Below, in pieces: positions 1 through 7,610 of a DNA stretch of 19,246 nucleotides. The notes beneath the pieces are model-generated. The model saw only the letters and a list, made by a program, of their open reading frames with translations. It was not told where the DNA came from and did no database searches. Within the stretch, counting starts at the first letter, position 1. Every line of letters starts with the position of its first letter. The stretch lies in assembly GCA_049642465.1 (NCBI GenBank), contig JBAROV010000041.1, positions 1 through 19,246 on the forward strand. The letters run 5' to 3'. Source of the DNA: CAWDPQ01 sp049642465. GTDB lineage: Bacteria; Acidobacteriota; Vicinamibacteria; Vicinamibacterales; 2-12-FULL-66-21. A program made the translations under genes and the position numbers.

Positions 1-1
1 G

Positions 2-364
2 ATCATGCGCGTGCATCCGAACGTCAAGCTCGTGATGGCCATTTCAGCCCCTGCTGTGCCCGGCGCGGCGGAAGCCGTGCGTCAGGCGGGCAAGGATCTG
101 AAGGTCATCGGCCTGTCGTTGCCCAACATCAACAAGCCGTATGTCCACAGCGGTGTCGTGCAGACCGTGGTGCTCTGGAATACGCGCGATCTCGGATATC
201 TGACCGTCCATGCCGGGTCGCAGTTGCTCAACGGCACGCTCGCGCCGGGCGCGCAGACGATGCGGGGTGGGAGACTGGGTGCGATTCAGATTCGCGGAAG
301 CGAGATTATTCTCGGCCCGCCGCTGAAGTTCACGAAAGCCAACATCGACCAGTTTGATTTCTGA
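2..364 (+). CDS. Sugar ABC transporter substrate-binding protein, C-terminal part (RhaS/LsrB-like)
   Basis: The reading frame is open from the first bases of the window, so this is the 3' end of a longer gene. The roughly 120 visible residues resemble the second lobe of periplasmic binding proteins for rhamnose or autoinducer-2: an early VIGLSLPN strand, then VVLWNTRDLGYL, and the ending GPPLKFTKANIDQFDF, which closely resembles the usual LGPP-x-x-F-x-K-x-NID-x-(F/Y)DF end of the RhaS group. The protein would capture a sugar outside the cytoplasmic membrane and pass it to an ABC permease. The natural-looking C-terminus indicates that the gene itself is not truncated at 364. The substrate cannot be decided from this fragment. 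No transporter partner genes follow; the downstream sequence is nucleotidyltransferase debris. Confidence 0.75.
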   Translation: MMRVHPNVKLVMAISAPAVPGAAEAVRQAGKDLKVIGLSLPNINKPYVHSGVVQTVVLWNTRDLGYLTVHAGSQLLNGTLAPGAQTMRGGRLGAIQIRGSEIILGPPLKFTKANIDQFDF

Positions 365-539
365 AGGACCTCTTCAGCACGATGCGCTGTGGGGACGCCG
401 ACATGCGATCGCGATCGATGACACGCGCGTGTACCTCCCGTCGCTCGACGATCTGCTACTCACCAAGCAGGTGGCGGCGCGTCCCAAGGATCTGGAAGAC
501 ATCAGACTCCTGCGCCTTCTGAAGGAGTCCAGGCAGTGA
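354..539 (+). pseudogene. C-terminal remnant of a nucleotidyltransferase-like protein
   Basis: A 61-codon frame whose second half, LPSLDDLLLTKQVAARPKD followed by LEDIRLL, is the typical end of small nucleotidyltransferase-fold proteins of the DUF6036/AbiEii-like kind (pattern: v-x-LeDLi-x-K-x-a-x-RpkDl-x-Di). The N-terminal catalytic half (GG/GA...D-x-D) is absent: upstream sequence is the end of the ABC transporter gene, and the first possible start overlaps its stop. Family members are about 150-200 residues, so I read this as a decayed 3' end. Its stop overlaps the GTG start of the next ORF by four bases (GTGA), which suggests the two were once translationally coupled. A complementary N-terminal remnant lies on the other strand at about 770-1108. 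Confidence 0.6.
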
Positions 540-757
540 CAAACGACCGCTTCCGCCAGGCGATCGAGCGATTGGTGACGCGCGAGGAGTTGGAAGCCGA
601 GCTGGAGCGAACCATCGGCGCGGCAGAACGTGAGGAGGTGCTGTCGCTCGTCCGCTGGTTCACATGCAGGTACCCGACGCCGGAAGGACGCCTCGCGTAC
701 GTGCGACGGGCGTACGCGCGGTGGTCGGTTGGTCATGAAGGGCGGTCTCTTGAGTAG
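536..757 (+). CDS. Small hypothetical protein following a nucleotidyltransferase remnant
   Basis: This 73-codon ORF starts with GTG inside the stop of the preceding remnant (GTGA overlap), an arrangement typical of co-translated genes. The product is charged and probably helical, with EELEAELERTIGAAEREEV followed by a conserved-looking RWF-x-x-RYPTPEGRLAYVRRAY-x-RW segment. I cannot assign a domain. Small ORFs next to DUF6036-type nucleotidyltransferases often encode partner proteins, and that is the best guess here. With the upstream partner decayed, it may itself be non-functional. The frame is undamaged, with no internal stop or frameshift. Confidence 0.45.
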   Translation: MTNDRFRQAIERLVTREELEAELERTIGAAEREEVLSLVRWFTCRYPTPEGRLAYVRRAYARWSVGHEGRSLE

Positions 758-769
758 GAGCCACGCCGA

Positions 770-1108
770 TTCTCAGGTTCGCACTGAAAGGTTGGCGTCG
801 GTGCTCCCATTCGACCCCGCTGATGGCGCTCATCACGTGGATCTGTACCGGCGGCACGCCCATCTGCAGCATCCGGCGACGGTCCACGATGGTCCCGGGA
901 GTCAGGTCCGTAACGGGAAACCGAACGCTTCGAGGGCCGTCAGCAGACGCGTCGCATTGTCGACGGTTGGCCGAACAAAGATGTCGAGGTCGCCGGTGAA
1001 GCGGGGAGCACCGTGGAAGGCCAGTGCGTAGGCGCCAACAATGATGAATTCAACCCCGTGGGCAGTCTAGGACCCGATGAACTCGTCGAAGTCGGGCGCG
1101 AGATCCAT
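770..1108 (-). pseudogene. Broken nucleotidyltransferase (DUF6036-like), stop codon plus frameshift
   Basis: Reading the minus strand from ATG at 1108 gives MDLAPDFDEFIGS, then an in-frame TAG at 1069-1067, then TAHGVEFIIVGAYALAFHG followed by APRFTGDLDIFVRP, the nucleotidyltransferase signature (G-A-x-A-x-x-x-HG...R-x-T-x-D-x-D). After EAFGFP the frame ends; similarity resumes in another frame near 905-920 as LTPGTIVDRRRMLQMGVPP and SAISGVEWE. Thus at least one nonsense mutation and one frameshift of about one base lie between 905 and 1069. The C-terminal DDLI...RPKD region is missing beyond about 770. Known family members transfer nucleotides or act as toxin components; this copy cannot be functional. 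The left limit is approximate. Confidence 0.65.
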
Positions 1109-1200
1109 CGATCTGCCTCCGCAGGTATTCCACCGCCGCGATGCGTTCCGAAGCTGGGCGCGACAGCCAGTAGCGTAGGGCGGGCCTTCGCCAATAATCC
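1050..1200 (-). pseudogene. Remnant of the small partner gene of the nucleotidyltransferase
   Basis: On the minus strand a frame without a usable start reads ALRYWLSRPASERIAAVEYL followed by RRQIDGSRARLRRVHRV and stops at TGA 1052-1050. This pattern (YW-x-S-R-x-x-x-ER-x-A-A-V-E-x-L-R-R-Q ... R-L-Q/R-R-V-x-R-V) is that of the short protein commonly encoded just before, and overlapping, DUF6036-type nucleotidyltransferases. Here it overlaps the start of the broken nucleotidyltransferase at 1108 in another frame, as expected for that pair. Upstream the frame runs without an ATG, GTG or TTG start into the 5' region of the divergent DUF2911 gene, so the N-terminus seems to be lost. The right boundary is approximate. 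Confidence 0.45.
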
Positions 1201-1237
1201 CAGCAGAGAAGAGGTTTATAGTGGCACCGAGTACAAC

Positions 1238-1777
1238 ATGACGCCGCTACGACGAACCGTCACGATTCTCTTTGCGCTGGCAGTGCCAGTTGGCTTTGCG
1301 GCTCAAGCTCCCGAGCAGCCGAAAATCCGGCCGAGTCAGCGCGGCGCGGTCAAGCAGCGGATTGCGGACGCCACGATCACGATTGAGTACGGCCGTCCGG
1401 TCGCCCGCGGCCGTGAGCTGTTTGGCGCGCTTGTCCCGTGGGCGAAGGTCTGGTGTCCCGGCGCCGATGAGGCGACGACGATCGAAATATCGACCCCGGT
1501 CAAGATTCAGGGGAAGGATCTGGCCGCCGGAAAGTACTCAGTCTGGGCGGAGCCACAGGCGGATCGCTGGACGTTCATCTTCAATCGAAACGCCGCGGTG
1601 TGGCACACGAAATACCCGGCCGGGCAGGACGTCCTGCGCGTCGAGTCCACCCCGCGAACGGGTTCGCACATGGAAACGCTGGCCTTCTATTTCCCGATCG
1701 TGGAAGGCCGCAAGGCCGAACTCGTCTTTCATTGGGGAACCGTGGTCGTGCCGCTTGCGGTGGAAGTGGCGGAATAG
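1238..1777 (+). CDS. Secreted DUF2911-family protein
   Basis: A 179-residue protein. I chose ATG 1238 because it begins a signal peptide: MTPLRRTVT with two arginines, a hydrophobic stretch ILFALAVPVGFAA, and a likely cleavage after AAQA. An in-frame upstream extension to 1013 would run through pseudogene debris. The mature part shows the DUF2911 pattern: RPSQRGAVKQRIADATITIE, YGRPVARGRELFGALVPW, then KVWCPGADEATTIE, GKDLAAGKYSVWAEP, WTFIFNR and a C-terminal strand-rich region. DUF2911 proteins are exported, of unknown biochemical role, and common in Acidobacteriota and Bacteroidota. The gene stands alone, convergent with ilvA. A TATAGT hexamer at 1217-1222, 15 bases before the start, could be its -10 box with a very short leader; no convincing -35 is visible. 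Confidence 0.85.
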   Translation: MTPLRRTVTILFALAVPVGFAAQAPEQPKIRPSQRGAVKQRIADATITIEYGRPVARGRELFGALVPWAKVWCPGADEATTIEISTPVKIQGKDLAAGKYSVWAEPQADRWTFIFNRNAAVWHTKYPAGQDVLRVESTPRTGSHMETLAFYFPIVEGRKAELVFHWGTVVVPLAVEVAE

Positions 1778-1806
1778 CGGCTTTGGCTGCTGCCCTGAAC
1801 TGACGT

Positions 1807-2019
1807 GCCAAGAGATAAACGGGAGAAAGAGAGAAGGGGAGAAGTTCTTGGTACCCGCGGCGGAGAATGCAGCTGATCGGTTGCGGCGAGCCGTTGGGCC
1901 GCGCTGCGCGCGGGCGGTGATCACGAGATCCCCAAACACAAACAGCCATGACCTCAGATGCTGCTTGTGTTGGGGGATCTCGTGACTCCCTTTCTCCCCT
2001 TCTCCTTTTTTCTCTTGGC
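1807..2019. repeat. Nested fold-back element between convergent genes
   Basis: Three nested pairs of inverted repeats fill the gap between the DUF2911 gene and ilvA. Outer arms: GCCAAGAGA 1807-1815 with TCTCTTGGC 2011-2019, perfect. Middle arms: GAGAAGGGGAGAA 1831-1843 with TTCTCCCCTTCTC 1992-2004, perfect, within purine-rich 8-base units (1821-1844) mirrored by pyrimidine units (1986-2009). Inner arms: 26 bases each, 1921-1946 with 1960-1985, two mismatches, 13-base loop. Folded as minus-strand RNA one inner mismatch becomes a G-U pair. Sequence 1844-1920 between the arms holds nothing I recognise. It may serve as a two-way terminator (a run of six T at 2006-2011 follows on the plus strand) or be a MITE-like insertion. 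No target-site duplication is apparent. Confidence 0.7.
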
Positions 2020-2061
2020 GAGGAAGGCAGCGTGAGGGTGGCTGACGTTCGAAGGAACTGA

Positions 2062-3630
2062 CTACCCGAGAAACATCTCGTACGCGGCGTTCTTCGCTTC
2101 GCGCTGGTAGCCATAGCCGAGGCCGTCGAGAAACGCTTCGAAGTCGCCGCATTCGGCGGGCGGAACCTCGAACGCAGCAAGCACACGTCCAAAATCGGCG
2201 CCGTGGTTCCGGTAGTGGAACAGGCTGATGTTCCAACGGCCACCCAGTTTGTCGAGAAAGTCCATCAGCGCGCCGGGCCGTTCGGGAAATTCGAACCGGT
2301 AGACCTGTTCGTTCGTGACCTCCCGGCTGCGTCCGCCCACCATGTGGCGCACGTGGAGCTTCGCCAACTCGTTCTCGGTCAGATTCATCGTCGGGTAGCC
2401 GGACGCGTTCAGGAGCGACGCGAGGTCGTCTGCGTCCTGGCGCGAGTGCGTGGCAATTCCGACAAAGATGTGTGCTTGGTCGCGGCCGCTGAGACGGTAA
2501 TTGAATTCCGTCACGACGCGCCGGCCGATCGCGGCGCAGAACGCACGAAACGCGCCCGGACGCTCCGGGATGGTCACGCCGAACAACGCCTCACGCGCTT
2601 CTCCCAGCTCCGCTCGCTCGGCGACGAATCGCAGGCGATCGAAGTTCATATTCGCGCCGCTCAGCACCGCAGCAAGCGCGGTATCGCCGGTATTCGTGCG
2701 CTCGACCCAGGCGCGGAGACCGGCAACCGCCAGCGCGCCCGCAGGCTCCATGATCGACCGCGTGTCGTCGAAGATATCCTTGATAGCCGCGCAGATCTCG
2801 TCGTTTGACACGCGGACGATTTCGCTCACGGTCGACTGGACGATCGGGAATGTCAGCCGGCCGACCTCCCTGACCGCCACGCCATCGGCAAAGATGCCGA
2901 CATGATCGAGCATCACGCGGCGTCCCGCCTCAATCGACTGATACATCGCGTCGGCTTCGTAGGGTTCGACGCCGATGACTTTGATCGACGGCCTGAGCGC
3001 CTTCACGTAGCTCGCAATCCCGGAGATAAGCCCGCCGCCTCCAACCGGAACAAAAATGGCCGTCAGATCGCCGCGGTGCTGACGCAACATCTCGTTGCCG
3101 ATCGTGCCTTGTCCGGCAATAACGAGGAGATCATCGAACGGATGCACAAACGTCCGCCCGGTTGCGCCCACGAGCCCGTCGCAGTGTGCGCTGGCTTCCG
3201 CGTACGTGTCTCCCTCGAGCACGACGTCGGCGCCGAGATCGCGCACAGCATCGACCTTGATGGCTGGCGTAGTCTTTGGCATCACGATGAGGGCGCTGAG
3301 GCCCAGATGCCGGGCGGAGTAGGCGACGCCCTGCGCGTGATTCCCGGCGCTGGCCGCGATGACCCCGCGCGCGCGTTCCGCCTCCGACATATAGGCGATG
3401 CGATTGTGGGCGCCGCGGAGTTTGTAGCTGAAGACGGGCTGCAGATCCTCGCGTTTGAGAAAGATCTGGTTGTGCAGCCGGCGCGAGAGCCGCGGCGCGA
3501 GATCGAGCGGCGTTTCCTGCGCGACATCGTAGACGCGGCTGTTGAGGATCAGCCGCAGCATCGCATCGGGATCCGATCGAGGAGTATCAGTCCGGTCGCG
3601 TCCTGGCTCCGGCACGACTTGATACGTCAC
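2062..3630 (-). CDS. ilvA: Threonine ammonia-lyase (deaminase), biosynthetic, two ACT-like domains
   Basis: Converts threonine to 2-oxobutanoate and ammonia, the first committed step to isoleucine; cytoplasmic, PLP-dependent. The 522 residues match the long biosynthetic type. PLP lysine is K70 in VFSYKLRGAHN; SAGNHAQG lies at 94-101; the phosphate-binding glycine loop VGGGG at 196-200; SGANMNFDRLRF near 324. Two regulatory ACT-like modules follow: 347-420 (FGVTIPERPGAF) and 443-515 (YRFEFPERPGALMDFL), the classical isoleucine/valine sensing region, so feedback inhibition by isoleucine is expected. The start is GTG and overlaps the thrA stop by four bases (GTGA), implying coupling. As last gene of the thr operon it would be governed by the Thr/Ile attenuator upstream of thrB. 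Confidence 0.96.
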   Translation of the reverse strand: MTYQVVPEPGRDRTDTPRSDPDAMLRLILNSRVYDVAQETPLDLAPRLSRRLHNQIFLKREDLQPVFSYKLRGAHNRIAYMSEAERARGVIAASAGNHAQGVAYSARHLGLSALIVMPKTTPAIKVDAVRDLGADVVLEGDTYAEASAHCDGLVGATGRTFVHPFDDLLVIAGQGTIGNEMLRQHRGDLTAIFVPVGGGGLISGIASYVKALRPSIKVIGVEPYEADAMYQSIEAGRRVMLDHVGIFADGVAVREVGRLTFPIVQSTVSEIVRVSNDEICAAIKDIFDDTRSIMEPAGALAVAGLRAWVERTNTGDTALAAVLSGANMNFDRLRFVAERAELGEAREALFGVTIPERPGAFRAFCAAIGRRVVTEFNYRLSGRDQAHIFVGIATHSRQDADDLASLLNASGYPTMNLTENELAKLHVRHMVGGRSREVTNEQVYRFEFPERPGALMDFLDKLGGRWNISLFHYRNHGADFGRVLAAFEVPPAECGDFEAFLDGLGYGYQREAKNAAYEMFLG

Positions 3631-6191
3631 GATCGGGCCCCGCTCAATGAGTAGATGTCGTTCAGGATGCCGGCCGCCGTCACTTCAGCGCCCGCGCCCG
3701 GACCGCTGATCACCAACGGTTCCGTGCGATACCGACTTGTCGTGAAGGCAATCAGATTGCGCGTGCCCTGAAGCGCGCCAATCGGGCTCGACACGGGGAC
3801 GGCGCTCAGCTTGGCCGACACCGTGCGAGGAGTTGCCGAGACGATGTAGCGAAGCACGCGTCCGCGTTCCCGCTCGCGGGCCACTCGATCGGCCCATTCG
3901 TTGTCGAACTCCGCCAGTCGCTTGAGAAACGTGCCGAGCGCCACGTTCTTCAATGGTGGTGGAACAAGATCGTCGGGAGTCGGCGCCGGCCCGCGGAATC
4001 CCAACAATCGAGCGAGGATCAAGCCCTTTCGTGCGGCATCGCGCCCGGAGAGGTCGTCGCGCGGATCTGGCTCCGCGTACCCTCGATCGACGGCCTGCTG
4101 CACCGCCTCCGAAAAGCGCTGTCCATTCGACACGGCGGAGACGACAAACATCAGCGTCCCGCTGACACAGCCTTCGATGCGGAGCACGCGGTCGCCCGTT
4201 TCCGCAAGCTTGTGGAACGTATCGATGACGGGTAGCCCCGCGCCAACCGTCGCTTCGTAGCGGACGTGCGGTCCTCCGTTGCGTGTGGCGGCAACGAGTC
4301 CGGCATAACTCTCCCATGGACCGGCGAGAGGCTTCTTGTTGGCGAGCACGACGCTGAACCCGTGTCCGATCGCCGTGCGCAGCAGATCTCCGGTCTCCTC
4401 ACTCGTCACGTCGACTATCACCGGGCGCGATACGGCGTGGCTGGCCATGAACGTCAGGGCGTCCGCCGCCGTTGCCGCCCGCCCGCCGAGCGCCGACAAC
4501 AAGGCCCCGGCATCTTTCTTTCGCGTCAGGTCCAGCAGCCGCCGGCGCGAGATGCCGCGCGGTTCGAATACAAACCCGGAGCGGTCCAGGAGCCCGACCA
4601 CTCGGACGCTCGCTTTTCCGTTCGTGGCCGCCATCTGATCCGCCAGCGCACGTCCCACGCGGCCGAAGCCGAGCAACACCACGTCCGTCGTCGGCGTGGG
4701 CTCAGGCCGTCCGCCTCCGATCTTCGACAGCTTGAACGCCGCGTGCACCGCGCGTGCGGCCTCCGCCGCATCCGCTCCCTGGACGGCGAAGGAAATGTTG
4801 CGCTCGGACGACCCCTGCGCGATTGCGACGACGTTGATTCGAGCCGCCGCCAGCGCAGAGAACACACGGGCCGCGATCCCGGGGGCGCCTGCCATGCCGT
4901 CGCCGACGACGGCGAGCACGGCCATGCCCGGCCTGGCGGTGACGTTGTCGATCAACCCGCTGGTGAGTTCCTCGCGAAACGTCGCGCGGATGCTTCTGAC
5001 CGCCCGATCGGCTTCGGACTCCGGCAGCGTGAATCCGATCGAGCTTTCCGATGACGCCTGGAAAATCGTCGAGACTGACAGCTGTTCAGATTCGACGGCG
5101 GCGAACGTACGCGCGGCGATCCCGTGCACGCCAACCATGCCCTTGCCGGCGACCGTGACGATCGCCTGGCCCCGCACAGTCGCGAGCGCCTTCACCGGGT
5201 ACTCGCGCAACGACCGCCGAGCCGAGACTTCCGTGCCAGCCGCGTCGGGGTTCAGGAACGATCGGACGTGAAGAGTGATCCTCGTGCCCGCGATCGGAAT
5301 CAGGGCGCGCGGATGGAGCACCTTCGCGCCGTAGTGCGCCACTTCAGCGGCTTCCCGATGGTGGAGCTGTGGAATCAAGCGCGCGTCGGACACCACTCGC
5401 GGATCGGCCGTGAGGATTCCCGGCACGTCCTTCCAGAGCACCACTTTCCTGGCCGAGAGCGCCCGACCGAGGAGCGTGGCCGTGAGATCGGTGCCGCCGC
5501 GTCCGAGCGTCGTGACGGTCCCGTCGGGAGCGCGGCCGATGAATCCCGGGATGACGACGATGGTTCGGCGCTGAAGCAGCGGACGGATCAATTTCCTGAC
5601 TGCCCGCGAGGTCGCCTGCAACTGCGGCGCTGCCCCGCCGTGCAGTCCGTCGGTCACAACCACATCGGTGGCATCGATGTAGACAGCTCGCTTGCCCGCC
5701 TGGCTCAGCGTCGCCGCCAGCACTTGCGCCGACAGACGTTCGCCCCTCGAGACAAGCCGATCGCTCACGCGCGGCGCGAGGTGCCCGAGCAGTCCGACCG
5801 CAGTGCATAGCTCGCGATATTCGCGCGCAGCGGCGTCGACTGCCGACAGCAGCGCTCGGCGAGTCCGTCCGGCTGGCAGCAACGCCTTGACGACGTCGCG
5901 GTGACGCTTGAGCAGTGCGGCCGCAACCTTCGAAGCCTCCGCCGGCCGTCCGGAAATTGCGTGAGTCGCACCTTCGAGAAGCAGGTCGGTGACTCCGGAA
6001 AACGCTGACGCAGCGATGACGAGCGGGCCCGGGTGCGACGAAATCAGCCCGGCGGCCTTTTGAATCTCCGACGGCCCGGCCAGCGAAGCGCCGCCAAACT
6101 TCCACACTTCGACGCCCACCTTCGCGCGTCGCGCTACGGCGGGCAGGCCGGCCGCCGAACGTCGACTGCGGAGCTGGTGTTTCGCTGCCAC
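3627..6191 (-). CDS. thrA: Fused aspartokinase / homoserine dehydrogenase
   Basis: A bifunctional 854-residue enzyme for the first and third steps from aspartate to threonine. Kinase part: VWKFGGASLAG at 29-39, SRGERLSA at 148-155, TLGRGGTDLTA at 228-238, KDVPGILTADPR at 254-265. Two ACT regulatory modules: about 343-410 (GKGMVGVHGIAARTF) and 424-487 (GDGMAGAPGIAARVF). Dehydrogenase part: NAD(P)-binding GFGRVGRAL at 508-516, NKKPLAG at 618-624, YEATVGAGLPVIDT at 645-658, EGCVSGT at 673-679, AEPDPRDDLSGRDAARK at 706-722, and GPGAGAEVTAAGILNDI near the end. The fusion order is as in E. coli ThrA. Start GTG 6191 is supported by GGGAGGAG at 6205-6198, six bases upstream and inside the end of the preceding gene. 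Threonine feedback control is expected from the ACT modules. Confidence 0.96.
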   Translation of the reverse strand: MAAKHQLRSRRSAAGLPAVARRAKVGVEVWKFGGASLAGPSEIQKAAGLISSHPGPLVIAASAFSGVTDLLLEGATHAISGRPAEASKVAAALLKRHRDVVKALLPAGRTRRALLSAVDAAAREYRELCTAVGLLGHLAPRVSDRLVSRGERLSAQVLAATLSQAGKRAVYIDATDVVVTDGLHGGAAPQLQATSRAVRKLIRPLLQRRTIVVIPGFIGRAPDGTVTTLGRGGTDLTATLLGRALSARKVVLWKDVPGILTADPRVVSDARLIPQLHHREAAEVAHYGAKVLHPRALIPIAGTRITLHVRSFLNPDAAGTEVSARRSLREYPVKALATVRGQAIVTVAGKGMVGVHGIAARTFAAVESEQLSVSTIFQASSESSIGFTLPESEADRAVRSIRATFREELTSGLIDNVTARPGMAVLAVVGDGMAGAPGIAARVFSALAAARINVVAIAQGSSERNISFAVQGADAAEAARAVHAAFKLSKIGGGRPEPTPTTDVVLLGFGRVGRALADQMAATNGKASVRVVGLLDRSGFVFEPRGISRRRLLDLTRKKDAGALLSALGGRAATAADALTFMASHAVSRPVIVDVTSEETGDLLRTAIGHGFSVVLANKKPLAGPWESYAGLVAATRNGGPHVRYEATVGAGLPVIDTFHKLAETGDRVLRIEGCVSGTLMFVVSAVSNGQRFSEAVQQAVDRGYAEPDPRDDLSGRDAARKGLILARLLGFRGPAPTPDDLVPPPLKNVALGTFLKRLAEFDNEWADRVARERERGRVLRYIVSATPRTVSAKLSAVPVSSPIGALQGTRNLIAFTTSRYRTEPLVISGPGAGAEVTAAGILNDIYSLSGARS

Positions 6192-6192
6192 G

Positions 6193-7533
6193 TCAGACTC
6201 CTCCCGTCGGCGCCGCGACCTGGTCGATCGCGCGGCGAACCGCGTCGAAGTCGTTGGGGAGTTCCACGGGTGGGTTGGCGTGTCGCGCGGCCACGCCGGC
6301 GAGCCGGTGCGTGTGGTACGCCGTCTTGAATTCCGAGAATTTCAGGCCGTTTGCCGTTGAAATCACGATGACCCGGTCCGTTTTCTTGATCTCTCCACGC
6401 GCGACGAGCTTCTCAAGTGCCGCGAGCGCCACAGCGGTATGCGGGCAATTGAACATGCCCGTTCGGTCCGCGCGCGCGGCCGCATCCGCCAGTTCTGTCT
6501 CCGTCGCCTGTTCCACGATGCCGTTGTAGGTTTGCAGCGCGTGGACGGCTTTGCGAATCGAGACCGGGTTGCCAATCTGAATCGCGGTCGCGATCGTTGG
6601 TTGCGCGGCCATCGGTTCGAAGTTCCAGTTGTTCCGGTATGCGCGATAGAGCGGGTTGGCGGCGGCGGCCTGCGCGACGACGATGCGGGGACGCCTGGCA
6701 GTCAGTCCGAGCTGCATCATCATTTCGAACCCAGCGGCGATCGCGCTGACGTTGCCGAGATTACCTCCCGGGACGATCACGACGTCTGGAACTTCCCAGT
6801 CGAACTGCTGAACGATCTCGATCGACAGCGTCTTCTGTCCCTCGAGTCGAAGACTGTTCATCGAGTTCGCGAGGTAGACGCCCTGTTCTTTCGCCAACCG
6901 CTGGACGATGGCCATACAGCCGTCGAAGTCGGTATCGACCGAAAGGACGAGAGCGCCGTTCGCCATTGGCTGAACGAGCTGTGCGGCCGAGACGCGCGCG
7001 CGCGGCAGGATGACGATGGCTGGAATGCCGGCGGCCGCCGCGTACGCGGCGAGCGCTGCCGACGTGTCCCCCGTGGACGCGCAGGCGACCGCGCCGATGC
7101 CAGCTCCGTCCGCGATCATCTGTTTGACCACCGAGACGAGCACGGTCATCCCGAGATCCTTGAAGGAACCGGTGTGCGAGTTGCCGCACATCTTCACCCA
7201 CAGGTCCTCCACGCCGACCTCACGGCCGTAGCGTTCCGCCCAGAAGATATTCGTCCCGCCTTCGTCCATCGAGACGACGTTCTCGTCGCGGATGTCGGGG
7301 CAGATCCACTCTTTCTTTCCCCAGACGCCCGAACCATACGGCCAGGCGGTCCGCTTGTAACGGTCGTCGAAGAGCCGCATCCAGGCAACCGGGCTCCGGT
7401 GGCGCAGCGCATCGAGATCGTGGACGACCTGCAGCAGATCGCCACACGTCGGGCAGTGATAGAGAGGCTGCCAGATGGCGTGATCGCCAGGGCACCCCGC
7501 CGCGCATCGAAACACCGCCTTGTAACTCGACAT
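6193..7533 (-). CDS. thrC: Threonine synthase, plant-type
   Basis: Converts O-phosphohomoserine to threonine with PLP. The 446 residues begin with a probable zinc ribbon (C10, C14, C27, C30) and carry the lysine K125 in GNSHTGSFKDLGMTVLVS. The stretch PYGSGVWGKKEW, then NIFWAERYGREVGVEDLWVK, CASTGDTSAALAAY, AQLVQPMANGALVLSVDTDF, YLANSMNSLRLEGQKT, QQFDWEVPDVVIVPGGNLGN and the late FNCPHTAVAL...TANGLKF follow the plant chloroplast threonine synthase almost block for block. Plant enzymes are activated by S-adenosylmethionine; whether this one is cannot be seen. It follows another, clearly different threonine synthase gene after 77 bases and precedes thrA by one base. Start ATG 7533; ribosome binding site weak (GGCGG). 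Confidence 0.92.
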   Translation of the reverse strand: MSSYKAVFRCAAGCPGDHAIWQPLYHCPTCGDLLQVVHDLDALRHRSPVAWMRLFDDRYKRTAWPYGSGVWGKKEWICPDIRDENVVSMDEGGTNIFWAERYGREVGVEDLWVKMCGNSHTGSFKDLGMTVLVSVVKQMIADGAGIGAVACASTGDTSAALAAYAAAAGIPAIVILPRARVSAAQLVQPMANGALVLSVDTDFDGCMAIVQRLAKEQGVYLANSMNSLRLEGQKTLSIEIVQQFDWEVPDVVIVPGGNLGNVSAIAAGFEMMMQLGLTARRPRIVVAQAAAANPLYRAYRNNWNFEPMAAQPTIATAIQIGNPVSIRKAVHALQTYNGIVEQATETELADAAARADRTGMFNCPHTAVALAALEKLVARGEIKKTDRVIVISTANGLKFSEFKTAYHTHRLAGVAARHANPPVELPNDFDAVRRAIDQVAAPTGGV

Positions 7534-7610
7534 CTTGTAGACCGCCTAATTGACACCTATCGTGCGCCGCTCCGCTGTCGCGGCCCGGACATTACGCTCG
7601 AGGGATTCCG

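Noticed and set aside
1013..1237. N-terminal extension of the DUF2911 protein
   Set aside because: The added codons are antisense to nucleotidyltransferase debris and would bury the signal peptide that starts at 1238.
2203..3654. Long plus-strand open frames opposite ilvA
   Set aside because: Arginine- and histidine-rich shadows of a GC-rich gene on the other strand.
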